A DNA stretch of 64,000 nucleotides, from positions 3,382,915 through 3,446,914 of the forward strand of contig NZ_LN907827.1 of the NCBI RefSeq assembly GCF_001517405.1. Direction: 5' to 3'. Below the pieces are notes generated by a model that was not told the origin of the DNA, did no database searches, and saw only the letters and a list, made by a program, of their open reading frames with translations. The DNA comes from Duffyella gerundensis (lineage in GTDB: Bacteria; Pseudomonadota; Gammaproteobacteria; Enterobacterales; Enterobacteriaceae). Below, one piece after another: positions 15,643-26,226 of this stretch; position 1 is the stretch's first letter; every line of letters begins with the position of its first letter. Position numbers and translations under genes: made by a program.

Positions 15643-17187
15643 CTACCGGAATACGCTGATCGCCTCTACCAGTCGGTTTGCCTGATGCGCCATGCGGCCT
15701 GATGCCTCGGCGCCTTCCTGCACGCGGGCGGCGTTTTGATGCGTAATATCATCCAGATCCTCTACCGCCTTGCTGACCTCACTCAGTGCGGTGGCCTGCT
15801 CGGCGGTGGCGCTGCTGATCTGCGCGATCAGCGTGGTCACGTTCTGCACCTGCGACACAATGCTCTGCATGGTGGTGCCCGCTTCATCGACGTGTGCGCT
15901 GCCCGATTTCACGCGCACCGCGCTGGTCTCTACCAGATGCTTGATCTCGCTGGCCGCTTTGGCGCTGCGCTGTGCCAGGCTGCGTACCTCACCCGCCACG
16001 ACCGCAAAGCCTTTACCCTGCTCACCTGCCCGCGCCGCTTCTACCGCCGCGTTGAGTGCCAGAATGTTGGTCTGAAAAGCAATGCCGTCGATCACACTGG
16101 TAATATTAGCGATACGCTTTGAACTGTCATTAATTTCGGCCATCATGCCGACCATATCACTCATCACTTTGCCGCCGTTGAGCGCGGCGTCGCTGGTGGC
16201 CATCGACAGCTTGTTGACCTGCGCCGCGGTGTCGGTATTGCTCTTCACCGTGGCGGTCATTTCATTCATGGTGGCCGCGGTTTGCTGCACGTTAGCCGCC
16301 GCCTGTTCGGTACGGCGGCTCAGTTCGTTGTTGCTGCTGGCAATCGCGTCACTGGCGCTGAGCACGTTGATCGCCTGGCCGCTAACATCATCCACCAGCC
16401 AGCGGAACATCAATCCCAGTTGGCCAATCGCACGCAGCGTCATACCAATTTCATCCACCCGATCCAGTTGATCGACCTTGTGGCTTTCGCCAGTAGCAAC
16501 GCGCAGCGCCTGCTGGCAAACGCGCTCCAGTGGCCGTGAAATCTGTTGCTCAAGCCAGGCGCTGACCAGCGCCAGCAGCAGCGCCATACCGGCGGCAAAT
16601 ATGCCCAGCGCGCCCGCCTGCAGACCCAGCAGCCAGCCGCCCAGCACGGTGGCAGGCAGCAGCGCGATCAGCGGGCTGCGAATGCGCCAGCGCAGCGGCA
16701 ATGTTTTCAACAGGGAGAAAATCTGCGCCGGGCCGCGGCGCACAATCAGCCCTTTATGAAAGCGGCGGCCTTTGCTGCGGCCTTCGCGAAAATCACGGTA
16801 TAACGCTTCGGTCTGTTTCACCTCTGCCGCGTTGGGTTTGGTGCGCACCGACATAAAGCCGTGCACCTTGCCGTCGCGCACCACAGGAATAGCGTTGGCG
16901 CGTACCCAATAGTGATCGCCATTCTTACGCCGGTTTTTAACCAGCGCGGTCCACGGCTCGCCCTGTTTCAGGGTCGCCCACATATCCGCAAAAGCTTCCG
17001 GCGGCATATCGGGATGGCGCACGAGATTATGCGGCTGGCCGTCGATCTCTTCCGCAGAAAAACCACTCGCCTCAATAAACGCATCGTTGGCGTAGGTAAT
17101 GTGGCTGTTGAGATCGGTGGTGGACATCAGCGTGGCATGATCGTCAAACAGATACTCCTGCTGAGTGATCGGCTGGTTATTACGCAT
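15643..17187 (-). CDS. aer: Aerotaxis receptor Aer
   Basis: A 514-residue energy and redox sensor for chemotaxis. N-terminal PAS domain (20-120) with Aer-specific [39 protein letters not shown] and [16 protein letters not shown], which binds FAD. A membrane hairpin lies near 165-205, then a HAMP-like segment ([19 protein letters not shown]) and a cytoplasmic signalling tip, [41 protein letters not shown], that binds CheA/CheW. There is no periplasmic sensing domain and no C-terminal CheR pentapeptide, as in Aer. The start ATG follows AGGAATCCC. Confidence 0.95.
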   Translation of the reverse strand: MRNNQPITQQEYLFDDHATLMSTTDLNSHITYANDAFIEASGFSAEEIDGQPHNLVRHPDMPPEAFADMWATLKQGEPWTALVKNRRKNGDHYWVRANAIPVVRDGKVHGFMSVRTKPNAAEVKQTEALYRDFREGRSKGRRFHKGLIVRRGPAQIFSLLKTLPLRWRIRSPLIALLPATVLGGWLLGLQAGALGIFAAGMALLLALVSAWLEQQISRPLERVCQQALRVATGESHKVDQLDRVDEIGMTLRAIGQLGLMFRWLVDDVSGQAINVLSASDAIASSNNELSRRTEQAAANVQQTAATMNEMTATVKSNTDTAAQVNKLSMATSDAALNGGKVMSDMVGMMAEINDSSKRIANITSVIDGIAFQTNILALNAAVEAARAGEQGKGFAVVAGEVRSLAQRSAKAASEIKHLVETSAVRVKSGSAHVDEAGTTMQSIVSQVQNVTTLIAQISSATAEQATALSEVSKAVEDLDDITHQNAARVQEGAEASGRMAHQANRLVEAISVFR

Positions 17188-17374
17188 GGGATTCCTTGAA
17201 ACAGCTGAGTGGTCAAATGACCAATAATAATTTTTTATGTTTTCGGCGAAGATGGTTGAAAGCTTTAGCGCACGGCTTTAATTTTCAGCGTGAAATAACG
17301 GATGCAGCGTGGTTTTAAGCGGAAAACGTGATGTAAGCACGGAGGGGAATAAGTTAACAATGTTAATTAATGGT

Positions 17375-17394
17375 GAGCGGCCTCCCTGCCGCTC
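17375..17394 (-). terminator. Hairpin after the autotransporter gene
   Basis: GAGCGGC / GCCGCTC, 6-base loop, 6 bases beyond the stop; the minus-strand tail is ACCATTAATTAAC, only partly T-rich. Confidence 0.5.
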
Positions 17395-17399
17395 TGTGC

Positions 17400-20300
17400 T
17401 CAGAACTGCCAGCGCACGCCAGCGTTGTAACGCCAGCCTTTGGCGCCGTTGCCATCCAGCTCATGGCGATAATCGACTTCAGTATAGAGTGATACCGCAT
17501 TCTTAAACGTCACCGTGCCACCGGCACCCGCCTCCGCCATCTGACCAAACCCGCCGCTGCCAAAGGTATTGCCGAGCCTGTCGTTATCCGCCGCGCTTAT
17601 CCGCGTTTTGGCATCTTTACCCCAGCCGCGATAGTAGTTGGCGCGCAGATAAGGCGTGTACTGGCGCAGGCTGTCATCGCTCCAGCTGCGATCCAGCCGC
17701 GCCCCCAGCCGACCAATAGTTTGGTTATAACGGTCATAGCTGACTTTGGTATTGGTTTTGTCGGTGAAGTTGCTCATATCAAGCTGCATGACCATCAGCT
17801 GCGCCTGCGGTTCCAGCCGCACGCCGTTGGCAAACAGCCACGGATAGCCGCCTTCCAGCGAAGCATTCCAGCCGTGACCTTTTATGTTGGCGACTTCACG
17901 CTGCTGCGCAATGTCAGTTTCACCGCGATGGCGATCGAATGAGAGCACACCATCCAGATAAAAGCCGTTGTTGCGCTGCCAGGTGCCGTAAAACGCCAGG
18001 CTGTCGCTGTCGAAGGTGGTGCTGCTGAAGCCATCTGCCGCATCCGGGCGCAAACGCGTGTTGCCGCGCGTAAAGGCCACGCCGCCACGCAGGCTATCCT
18101 GCTCACCGTCCAGCCGTATCAGATTGCCGCCAATCTGCACCGCGCTGTAATCGATATCCATGTCATAGCCAAAATCACGGAAGCTGCGATCGGTGTTGTA
18201 GGTCAGATTGGCCCCGATATAGCGCACAAACAGCTCGCCGCCGTCACCGGCTGGCAGCGTCTGCTGATGGCGCAGTTCGCCCAGACGCTTGTGCAGATCG
18301 TCAACGATGGCGGCGCTGTAATAGGCCAGCCCAACCGGTGCGGAAACATAGGCTGGCACCTGTGGGATCACCGCAATGCGCGCGTTGTCGCCCACGCTGA
18401 ACGCGCCGTTACGCAGCACCGGTGCGCAGCTTTCCTCGCCCTGGCACACATAGCTGTTAGCCAGACGGTAATCCCAAAAGTTGCCGTCGGCCGCACCGCT
18501 AATCTGCCGCTGTGCGGCGTCGCTGTTGCCCGGCGAGAAGCTGTAGAGTTCATATTTCCACGGCCCGGCGGCGAGATAGCCATTGCGCAGGGCAAAACTG
18601 TCGCTGCGTGCGCTGCCCGCCACCTGCGCCAGCGTAATGCCTTCATCAGCATCGATAGCGCTGTTACGGTTGAGATCGGTGAGATTACCGGTGCTCGCCG
18701 CATTCAGTCGCACATCAAGCAACGTGGTGCCCTGGCTGGTATTACCGGCCACCAGCAGCTTATCGCTGAATTGATTAGCAACCGCGCCACCCGCATTAAG
18801 CCGCGTGGCGAGCTTCGCCTGGCCGCCCAGCGAATTAAGGTCGCCATTGATAGTCAGCCAGTTGCCGGGCACGCCGCTGCCGTTGGTGAGATCGATGATG
18901 CCGGCGTTGTTGACCGCCACGGAACGATCGCTGCCACCAGCAATAGTGGGATTAACGCCGTTGCCTGCATACAGCACCGAGTCACTGCCGATATTGACCA
19001 CGCTGTGAGCAAGTTGCAGGTTGTCGGTCAGCGTCCAGGCACTGTTGTTAAAGTTGATGGTGCTCCAGCCACCGCCGAGGTTAACCCCTTTGTTGAGATC
19101 GTCAGTGACAAAAGAACCGCCGCGCCAGCTCACGTCGCTCAGGGTCAGCGTGTTGCCGGTGGCGCTGCCCGCGGTCAGATGGCGGGTTTTGCTGAGATCG
19201 ACACCGCGGATATCGGCCACGTTGTTCACGTCATTGCCCATGGTCAGGCTGCCGTCAAGCACGCCGCCGGTCCACTGAAAACGGTCGCTGCCACCGCCGG
19301 GATTGATATCACCGCGAATCTCACCGCGGGTCAGCAGCACCACATCACTGGCGTTACTGCCCGCCACCGCCACGCTGTCCGGAGTGGCGGTAATAATGGT
19401 GCCAACGTTTTCAAACAGCGTCTGTCCGCCGCGCAAATCCACCACCGGCGATGTCAGGCTGGCAGAAGTAAAGGTACCGGAGTGAATGATGGTGCGCGCC
19501 GTGCTGGAGACCAGCGCTGAACCGCCGTCGCGGCTGTTGATATTCACCGTGGCAGCGCTGTTGATGGTGCCGGTGGTATTGGCGCGAATGCCGGTGCCGC
19601 CCGCGCCATCGACGTTGAACACATAGCCGGAACCCAGCGACAGATCGCCGCCGGTGACGCCGCCATCCGCGTTGGCGATGGTTAATCCGCTGCCACTGCC
19701 GCGGACATTAACGGTAACGGTTGATGCCGGATCAAAGGGCACTGCGGTGCGAATACCGCTGCCGTTTGTGACATCAATGGTGAGATTGTTCAGGCTCACC
19801 TGTTGCAGCCCGGCGCGATTCTCAATGCCGTTGCCGCTGCCGGTGACATGTAGCCTGGCGTCGCTGGCGGTAAAACCAGCCGCGCCATTATCCAGCAGCA
19901 CGCCGTGCGCCGCGCCGCCGCTGGTAATTAGCGTGTCGCTGCCGGTCAGCGCCAGTTGCGCGCCGTTGCTGATACGCACCCCGGCGATGCCGCCGCCGAC
20001 GTTGATGGTGCCGCCTTTAGCCAGCGTCGTGCCGCCGCCGCTGATATCCATGCCCGTGCCATTGGCAACATTGACCGTGCCGTCGTTAACCAGCGTACTG
20101 CCGGATCGCGTGCGGATGCCGATGGTATTGCTGCCGGTTAAATCGACCTGTCCGGTGTTGCGCAGCGTGGCGCCGTTGGCAATGTCAAAAGCGATAACGC
20201 CCGTTCCGCCGCCGCCGATCACCGCGTTGTTGATCACGCTGCTGGCCGCCGTGCTGCCATCAAGCGCGTTACTCAAATCGGTACGCAGATTATCGACCAG

Positions 20301-23300
20301 CACGCCGACGGCGCGTTCGCCATTGAGAATAAGCTGGCTGGCCGCATCCAGCGTGGCGCTGGCACCGCCTTCCACCCGCACGCCGTGACTGTCCGCGCCG
20401 TTAACCTGCAATCGGCTGTTGCCGCTGGCCAGCGTGCTGCCGTTGCCGGAGATAATCACGCCGGTGCTGCCGTCAGCGGCGGTCGTCAGCGTATTGGCGC
20501 TGCTGAAGCGTAGCGCCGCGCCATCATCAATACGATAGCCGGTTGAGCCCGCACTGGTGATGGTCAACGCATTGCTGGCGCTGTCGATCGCCGAATCGCG
20601 GCCTGCGGCGCGATAGGCGATCTGATCGCGGTTATTAAACTGCGGCGTTGACGCGGCTGAGACGTTGACGCGCCCACCGTTGATCGCCTCCGCCCCCAGC
20701 GCGCCGACGCCGTTAAGGTTAAAGCTGCCGCCGTTGAGGTTGGCTACGGCGCGCGCGCCGCTGGCCGTGACGCCGCGGCTGCGCGCCGCGCTACTGCCGC
20801 CGTTGACATTGATAACGCCGGTGTTGGTTGCCGTGGTAGTCAGCGCAGAGCCATTACTGTCGACGATGATGCCGCTGCCGCCGTTGCCGATCGAAATAGT
20901 GCCGCTGTTGGTGCCGCTGGCGCCGCTTTCCACGCGCAGACCGGTGGTGCCCGCACCGGTGAAGGCGATATTGCCGGTGTTGGTCAGGCTGGCGCGGTTG
21001 CGGGCGATATATCCCACAATGCCCTCCTGTGCGGAATCCAGCTCCGCCGCTGAACTCAGCGAGGTGGCGGCAGAGGGCGAGCCGCTGTTGCTGCCCGCCA
21101 GCGTGTGTTTTTGCCCGTCCGCCAGCGCGCCGATGGCGTTGCGGCCGTTGAGATCGATGCGGGTCGCCTGATCGATGATGCCGCTGGCTCCGCCTTCGAT
21201 TATCACGCCGGTCGCACCGTTGCCGCTGACATTGATCTCTGCATTTTGCGTATTGATACGCGTGTCGCCCCCGCCGGTGCCGATAACGCCAACCGCGCCC
21301 TCGCCGGATACGCCAAGCGTCAGATCGCTGCCGTCAAAATCCGCGCCCTGCTCCAGCCGAAACAGCGTCGAGCCGCGAGTGGTGACGTCGAAAGCGTTGT
21401 TATCCGCCACGTTGATGTTTGCATTAGGTCCATAGGCGAAAAAGGCGATCTGATTGCTGCCCTGAGCAAAACGTGGCACCGCGTCGGGCGAAACGGTGAC
21501 CGTGGCATTGCCGCGCGCGTGAACGCCAATCGCGCCGTCACCGCTCAGGTTGATGGCGCCATCCACTGTCGCCGCCGATTCGCCGCTGCCCTGGCCTTCC
21601 ACCCAGATGCCAAAATTTCGCGTGCCGCTGCTGGGATCGGCGCCGCCCGCGACGTTGATCACCCCGGTTGAGCTCGCCTGTGAACGGTTGCCCGCAGTGG
21701 CGACCACTTTGATGCCGGTACCGTTCACACCGTTGAGATTGATGGTGCCGCTGTTCTCAATATTACCGCCGCTGTTCAACACCGACATGCCAATGTTTTC
21801 ACGCGGGATACGGCTGGCGGCACCATTGACGTCGATCACGCCCTGATTTTGCAGCGTGGCCGCCGCCGCGCCGCTAACCGACATGCCCGCGCCGTTCTGT
21901 ACCCGCGAGCCGAGCGTAATGGTGCCCTGATTGATCGCCACGCCATCAGCCACCAGCGCGATGCCGCTGGTCAGGCCGCTCTGATTTAGCGCCGTATCGG
22001 CCGCGCTGTCGCTGAGGGTATTTTGCGGGCCGCGGCCCAGATAGATATTGCCTGTGGCGCTATTGGTAAAGGTGGAACTGGCGCGGGTGAGCAGCACGCC
22101 TGAGGTGGTGCCGCGCGAGCTGGTGCTGGCAACGCCGACGTTGATGTTACCGCTGTTAGTGGCCTGGCCGTTGTCGCCAAGATTGATGGCCGCCACGCCA
22201 TTGGGGGCGCTGCTGCCATTGGTCGCGAGGTTAACAATACCGGTGTTATCAAAGCGGCTGCCGCTGTTGACCGTCACCGCATCAGTGCCAAAGCTGGGCG
22301 CACCGTTAACCGTGCCCGCCGTGCTGTTAAGAAAGCCGCCGTTAATTACGCCATTGTTGATGCCGAGGCTGCTGTTATCCAGCACCAGCGCCGCGCCGCT
22401 GTTAAGAAAGGTGCCCCGGCTGGCCAGCGTGCCGTCGATAATCGCTTCCGCACCGTCGCTGGCATGAATGGCGCCGCCGGTGGCACCGGTAACCTCCAGC
22501 GTTTTACCCGCGGCCAGATTAATGCGTGAACCGGCGCCCGCGGCGTTAATCACCCTGCGCAAGCCGATGGGCTGCGTTACCTCATCGGGTGCCGTCGCGG
22601 AGACGTTATAAACAATCGTGCCGGTGCGGGTGGTCAGCGCCTTATTGAATTCGGTGAGATAGCTGTTTTTATCCAGAGAGCCTGCTTTCAGCTGGTCGAT
22701 CAGCCAGTTGTTATACGCCTGTAACTGACTGGCGTTGGTCACGGTGAAGGTTGTGCTGCTGCCATCCAGCGTCTGCACGCTGAAGGTGCCGTTGTAGGTG
22801 GCAAGGCTGGTCACATCCCAGGACTGCTGCGCCACGCCGTTGACCAGCGCAGCGGCGCTACCGGTAAAATCGATGCGGTTGTTGGAATTCCAGTTGGCGA
22901 CCCCGCCATCGGTGACATCAAACAGGGTGGTTTGCTTGGCGGCCATCTGCCAGCTGTTACTGGCGGCTGAAGCAGCGGCGTTGGGTTGACCAAGATTGAT
23001 ATCCAGCACACCGCCGTTGCCGATATTGGCCACGCGCGCGTCAATATATTGCTTATTGTTAACGTTCTGGATATCCGGCACCCGCGTTGCGCCGGTAACC
23101 GGGTCCAGCGCAATCAGCCTGGCGGAGTCGTAAACCTGGAAGGTGATCTGCCCGCCGGTCACCGGATCGGGCACCAGCACGGCGGCGTTCTGCGGGCCGG
23201 GATTCAGTCGATCCTGATTAAGATAATCACTGCCTGCGGCAATCACCACCTGGCCCAGCGTGGTATTGACGGCGCCGGTTTCACCTGGCGTAAAACGCGG

Positions 23301-23471
23301 GTTGCCTTCCAGCGTCTCGCTGCGGTTGATGACGTTGATCGCGCCAGCCTGCGCGTCGTTAGCCTCTGGCGTCCAGGCATCAATGGTTGCGGCGTGAGCA
23401 TAAAAGGTGGAGCAAACGATAATCGGTGCCGCAAGCAGGGCCAACATCACGGGATTGGGTTTAAAACGCAT
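17400..23471 (-). CDS. Large autotransporter (type Va) with beta-helix passenger
   Basis: 2023 residues. Signal peptide 1-28 (MRFKPNPVMLALLAAPIIVCSTFYAHA). The passenger to about residue 1720 is built of short Gly/Asn/Ser-rich turns such as NTGTISIGNGGSGIIV, GTVNVANGTGMDISGGG and NAEINVSGNGATGVIIEGG, typical of a right-handed beta-helix. A longer module beginning SNQIAFFAYGPNANIN and RDQIAYRAAGRDSAIDSAS recurs, pointing to internal duplication. Four cysteines are confined to the signal peptide and one pair, SYVCQGEESCAPVLR, before the barrel. The C-terminal 280 residues are a 12-strand autotransporter barrel ending YNAGVRWQF. Functions for this class include adhesion, aggregation and proteolysis; no catalytic triad is evident, so adhesin is the best guess. 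The start follows GGAGAAAG. Confidence 0.93.
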   Translation of the reverse strand: MRFKPNPVMLALLAAPIIVCSTFYAHAATIDAWTPEANDAQAGAINVINRSETLEGNPRFTPGETGAVNTTLGQVVIAAGSDYLNQDRLNPGPQNAAVLVPDPVTGGQITFQVYDSARLIALDPVTGATRVPDIQNVNNKQYIDARVANIGNGGVLDINLGQPNAAASAASNSWQMAAKQTTLFDVTDGGVANWNSNNRIDFTGSAAALVNGVAQQSWDVTSLATYNGTFSVQTLDGSSTTFTVTNASQLQAYNNWLIDQLKAGSLDKNSYLTEFNKALTTRTGTIVYNVSATAPDEVTQPIGLRRVINAAGAGSRINLAAGKTLEVTGATGGAIHASDGAEAIIDGTLASRGTFLNSGAALVLDNSSLGINNGVINGGFLNSTAGTVNGAPSFGTDAVTVNSGSRFDNTGIVNLATNGSSAPNGVAAINLGDNGQATNSGNINVGVASTSSRGTTSGVLLTRASSTFTNSATGNIYLGRGPQNTLSDSAADTALNQSGLTSGIALVADGVAINQGTITLGSRVQNGAGMSVSGAAAATLQNQGVIDVNGAASRIPRENIGMSVLNSGGNIENSGTINLNGVNGTGIKVVATAGNRSQASSTGVINVAGGADPSSGTRNFGIWVEGQGSGESAATVDGAINLSGDGAIGVHARGNATVTVSPDAVPRFAQGSNQIAFFAYGPNANINVADNNAFDVTTRGSTLFRLEQGADFDGSDLTLGVSGEGAVGVIGTGGGDTRINTQNAEINVSGNGATGVIIEGGASGIIDQATRIDLNGRNAIGALADGQKHTLAGSNSGSPSAATSLSSAAELDSAQEGIVGYIARNRASLTNTGNIAFTGAGTTGLRVESGASGTNSGTISIGNGGSGIIVDSNGSALTTTATNTGVINVNGGSSAARSRGVTASGARAVANLNGGSFNLNGVGALGAEAINGGRVNVSAASTPQFNNRDQIAYRAAGRDSAIDSASNALTITSAGSTGYRIDDGAALRFSSANTLTTAADGSTGVIISGNGSTLASGNSRLQVNGADSHGVRVEGGASATLDAASQLILNGERAVGVLVDNLRTDLSNALDGSTAASSVINNAVIGGGGTGVIAFDIANGATLRNTGQVDLTGSNTIGIRTRSGSTLVNDGTVNVANGTGMDISGGGTTLAKGGTINVGGGIAGVRISNGAQLALTGSDTLITSGGAAHGVLLDNGAAGFTASDARLHVTGSGNGIENRAGLQQVSLNNLTIDVTNGSGIRTAVPFDPASTVTVNVRGSGSGLTIANADGGVTGGDLSLGSGYVFNVDGAGGTGIRANTTGTINSAATVNINSRDGGSALVSSTARTIIHSGTFTSASLTSPVVDLRGGQTLFENVGTIITATPDSVAVAGSNASDVVLLTRGEIRGDINPGGGSDRFQWTGGVLDGSLTMGNDVNNVADIRGVDLSKTRHLTAGSATGNTLTLSDVSWRGGSFVTDDLNKGVNLGGGWSTINFNNSAWTLTDNLQLAHSVVNIGSDSVLYAGNGVNPTIAGGSDRSVAVNNAGIIDLTNGSGVPGNWLTINGDLNSLGGQAKLATRLNAGGAVANQFSDKLLVAGNTSQGTTLLDVRLNAASTGNLTDLNRNSAIDADEGITLAQVAGSARSDSFALRNGYLAAGPWKYELYSFSPGNSDAAQRQISGAADGNFWDYRLANSYVCQGEESCAPVLRNGAFSVGDNARIAVIPQVPAYVSAPVGLAYYSAAIVDDLHKRLGELRHQQTLPAGDGGELFVRYIGANLTYNTDRSFRDFGYDMDIDYSAVQIGGNLIRLDGEQDSLRGGVAFTRGNTRLRPDAADGFSSTTFDSDSLAFYGTWQRNNGFYLDGVLSFDRHRGETDIAQQREVANIKGHGWNASLEGGYPWLFANGVRLEPQAQLMVMQLDMSNFTDKTNTKVSYDRYNQTIGRLGARLDRSWSDDSLRQYTPYLRANYYRGWGKDAKTRISAADNDRLGNTFGSGGFGQMAEAGAGGTVTFKNAVSLYTEVDYRHELDGNGAKGWRYNAGVRWQF

Positions 23472-23900
23472 ACTTTCTCCGCTGAAAATCAGACTCTAAT
23501 CTCTAAAAAAGAGGCGATCGGGTCAGGGCGCTTCACAACGTGAGAGAAGTCGCTTCCCAACCAGGCGTTACTTAACAACCTACAGATAAGCTCGGATGAA
23601 TCAGGCAGGCGAAACGCGCTGCTGCCCGGTTGGAGTTAGGCGAGATAACACAAATACCCGTTCAGCGTAGGAAGTGAACGAACGTAGCGCAAAGCCGCAT
23701 GGCGGGCGCTGTGTCATCGCAGGGGGGAGAAAAGGGAAATAAGAGGCCATGCATTAATAAAGGAAAAGATGGGGAGAGTTAACGCAGCGGCCAGCGTCTG
23801 TAAAAAGCCCAGTTGACGCTGGCCGTAAAAATCTGACATGGACCAATTGGCTAATATGTGACCGCCTTCACAGCCAGCTACACGCCATTCATCAGTGCTG
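23472..23900. other. Gap between murQ and autotransporter: hairpin and CRP-like site
   Basis: No convincing gene. It contains an 11-bp perfect inverted repeat CGGCCAGCGTC / GACGCTGGCCG (23788-23798 and 23815-23825, 16-base loop), and a CRP core TGTGA-N6-TCACA at 23857-23872. The autotransporter promoter must lie here because its gene runs leftwards from 23471, but no clear -35/-10 pair stands out. Confidence 0.6.
23857..23872. promoter_or_regulatory. CRP-like site beyond murQ
   Basis: Both TGTGA and TCACA pentamers are perfect. It lies 28 bp after the murQ stop and about 390 bp upstream of the autotransporter start, so it may serve a distant autotransporter promoter or be without function. 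Confidence 0.45.
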
Positions 23901-24818
23901 CTAACCGGAAAAGTGCGTTGCGGCCTGCAGCGCCTGACGAATAAAACCCTTGTGTACCGCCAGCAGCGCCTGCGCCGCGGCGGCATTGAGATCGGCCAGC
24001 CGCATCAGAATCGCCGTTTTGCAATGCCCGCCGCAGGCGTCCAGCGCCGCGCGCGCCTCGTCAGCGCTACAGTCGCTGGCCTGCATCACAATATCTATCT
24101 GCCGCTGCACCAGCTTCTGATTGGTGGCTTCAACATCCACCATCAGGTTGCCGTAGACCTTGCCGCTGCGAATCATCGCGCCGGTGGTCAGCATATTCAG
24201 CACGAGCTTTTGCGCCGTTCCCGCTTTCATGCGGGACGAGCCGGTGATCACCTCCGGGCCGACCACCGGCGTCAGGGCGATCTGCGCCAGCTGCGCCATC
24301 GGGCTGTGCGGATTGCAGCTCAGCGCAGCGGTGACCGCGCCGGTGGCGTTAGCGTACTCCAGCGCACCCAGTACGTACGGCGTCCGGCCGCTGGCCGCGA
24401 TGCCCACCAGCACGTCATGACGGCTGAAACCGATATCGATCAGATCCTGCGCGCCCTGCTGCTGATTATCTTCGGCGTTTTCCACCGCCTGTAAAATGGC
24501 CTGATGGCCGCCCGCAATCAACCCCACCACCTGCGAGCGCGGCGTACCAAACGTTGGCGGGCATTCGCTGGCATCCAGAATGCCCAGCCGCCCGGAAGTG
24601 CCGGCGCCGCAATAGATCAGTCGGCCACCCTGCGCAAAGGCGGCAACGATGGCATCCACCGCGCAGGCGATAGCAGGCAAAATCGCTTCTACCGCCAGCG
24701 CGACTTTTTTATCTTCCTGATTAATGACGGTCAGCATCTCCAGCGTGGAGAGGCGATCGATATCGGTGCTGGCGGCGTTACGCCCTTCGGTGGTTAGAGC
24801 AGAAAGGTCGATTTTCAT
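23901..24818 (-). CDS. murQ: N-acetylmuramic acid 6-phosphate etherase
   Basis: A 305-residue SIS-domain lyase that cleaves the lactyl ether of MurNAc-6-phosphate to GlcNAc-6-phosphate and lactate in cell-wall recycling. Signatures: [55 protein letters not shown] (phosphosugar loop, with the catalytic Glu in the SEC segment), [39 protein letters not shown] and the C-terminal helices. It lacks the usual neighbours murP (PTS) and murR, so it probably handles recycled anhydro-MurNAc made by AnmK instead of imported MurNAc. The start ATG follows GGAG by nine bases. Confidence 0.96.
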   Translation of the reverse strand: MKIDLSALTTEGRNAASTDIDRLSTLEMLTVINQEDKKVALAVEAILPAIACAVDAIVAAFAQGGRLIYCGAGTSGRLGILDASECPPTFGTPRSQVVGLIAGGHQAILQAVENAEDNQQQGAQDLIDIGFSRHDVLVGIAASGRTPYVLGALEYANATGAVTAALSCNPHSPMAQLAQIALTPVVGPEVITGSSRMKAGTAQKLVLNMLTTGAMIRSGKVYGNLMVDVEATNQKLVQRQIDIVMQASDCSADEARAALDACGGHCKTAILMRLADLNAAAAQALLAVHKGFIRQALQAATHFSG

Positions 24819-24889
24819 CAGTGAAACTCCGGCATCAAAAGCGTTATATCAGCGTAAAGCTATTTTTATTCGGCGGCATCCGCAGGCAT

Positions 24890-24915
24890 AAAAAAACCCG
24901 TCTGGCGACGGGTTT
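24890..24915 (-). terminator. Terminator of gltP
   Basis: 9-bp stem AAACCCGTC / GACGGGTTT, loop TGGC, with a T-run on the minus strand, 10 bases past the gltP stop. Confidence 0.92.
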
Positions 24916-24924
24916 CGGAGAGGC

Positions 24925-26226
24925 TTACTTCGCGCCCTGCGTGCTGAGCTGCAGCTCGTAGTGCTGCGCCTGTTTCTGGTCGAACTGGTTTTCCCATTTG
25001 GCAATCACCAGCACCGCCAGCGCGTTGCCCACCACGTTGAGCGCGGTACGCGCCATATCCATGATGCGGTCAACACCGGCAATAAAGGCCAGGCCTTCCA
25101 GCGGAATACCCACGCTGCCCAGCGTGGCCAGCAGTACCACAAACGAAACGCCCGGTACGCCAGCGATGCCTTTCGAGGTCACCATCAGCGTCAATACCAG
25201 CACAATCTCATCGCCTAACGACAGGTCGATGCCGTACAGCTGGGCGATAAAGATGGCAGCGATGCTTTGATACAGCGTTGAGCCATCGAGATTAAACGAG
25301 TAGCCGGTCGGCACCACAAAGCTGGTGATCGCTTTTGGCGCGCCGTAGGCTTCCATCTTCTCCATGATGCGCGGCAGCACCGTTTCCGAACTGGAAGTGG
25401 AGTAAGAGAGGATCAGCTCATCTTTCAGGATGCGCATCAGCGTGGTAATACGCAGATTACAGATGCGCGCCACCGTACCCAGCACCACAAAGGCGAAGAA
25501 CAGAATCGCCACGTATACCAGCAACACCAGCTTGGCCAGCGGCACCAGCGAGGCAAAACCGAAGTTGGCCACGGTGACGGAAATCAGTGCAAACACCCCG
25601 ATCGGCGCATAGCGCATGATCATGTTGGTGACTTTGAACATGGTTTCCGAGGTTGAGCGGAACAGCTTCAGCAGCGGATCGCGATGCTCTGCGGGCAGCG
25701 ATGATAATCCCAGGCCAAACAGCACCGAGAAGAAAATGATCGGCAGCATGTCGCCTTTGGCGATGGCGGCAAAAATGTTAGTTGGGATCAGCGACATGAT
25801 GGTGATCACCAGGCTATGCGCCCCGCTCTGCACCTGTTCGGTTGTCGCTTCATATTTTGAGATATCCACCTTCGATAACGACGACATATCGATGCCGCTG
25901 CCAGGCTGGAACACGTTGGCGGCGGTAATACCGACTACGATCGCCACGGTGGTGATTACTTCAAAATAGAGAATGGTTTTCACACCAATCCGACCCAGCT
26001 TTTTCGCATCACCGACGCCAGCAATGCCGACAATCAGGGTGGAAATCACAATCGGGACCACAATCATCTTGATAAGATGAATAAAGATGTCGCCAGCTGG
26101 ACTCAACACGTTGGTGATTAACCATTCGCGATCGTCCGGCTGATTATGCAGCACTGCACCCACGACAATACCCAGCGCCAGCGCAATCAAGATTTGCCAG
26201 GCAAGGCTAAGTTTAAAACCTTTCAT
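24925..26226 (-). CDS. gltP: Proton/glutamate-aspartate symporter GltP
   Basis: A 433-residue DAACS-family carrier of the inner membrane. It has eight membrane helices and two re-entrant hairpins. Family motifs: FIHLIKMIVVPIVISTLIVGIAG, LSYSTSSSETVLPRIMEKME (the serine-rich HP1 stretch), SFVVPTGYSFNLDGSTLYQSIAAIFIAQ (TM7 with the NxD region) and GIAGVPGVSFVVLLATLGSVGIPLEGLAFIAGVDRIMDMARTALNVVGNALAVLVIAKWE. It sits opposite acs, near the actP module, as in E. coli. The start follows AAGGAAATG. The 501-bp divergent gap with acs holds both promoters. Confidence 0.95.
   Translation of the reverse strand: MKGFKLSLAWQILIALALGIVVGAVLHNQPDDREWLITNVLSPAGDIFIHLIKMIVVPIVISTLIVGIAGVGDAKKLGRIGVKTILYFEVITTVAIVVGITAANVFQPGSGIDMSSLSKVDISKYEATTEQVQSGAHSLVITIMSLIPTNIFAAIAKGDMLPIIFFSVLFGLGLSSLPAEHRDPLLKLFRSTSETMFKVTNMIMRYAPIGVFALISVTVANFGFASLVPLAKLVLLVYVAILFFAFVVLGTVARICNLRITTLMRILKDELILSYSTSSSETVLPRIMEKMEAYGAPKAITSFVVPTGYSFNLDGSTLYQSIAAIFIAQLYGIDLSLGDEIVLVLTLMVTSKGIAGVPGVSFVVLLATLGSVGIPLEGLAFIAGVDRIMDMARTALNVVGNALAVLVIAKWENQFDQKQAQHYELQLSTQGAK

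Noticed and set aside
18267..19520. Long open frame (417 residues) on the opposite strand of the autotransporter gene
   Set aside because: It mirrors repeat codons of the real gene, has no recognisable domain or ribosome binding site, and several similar ones overlap it.
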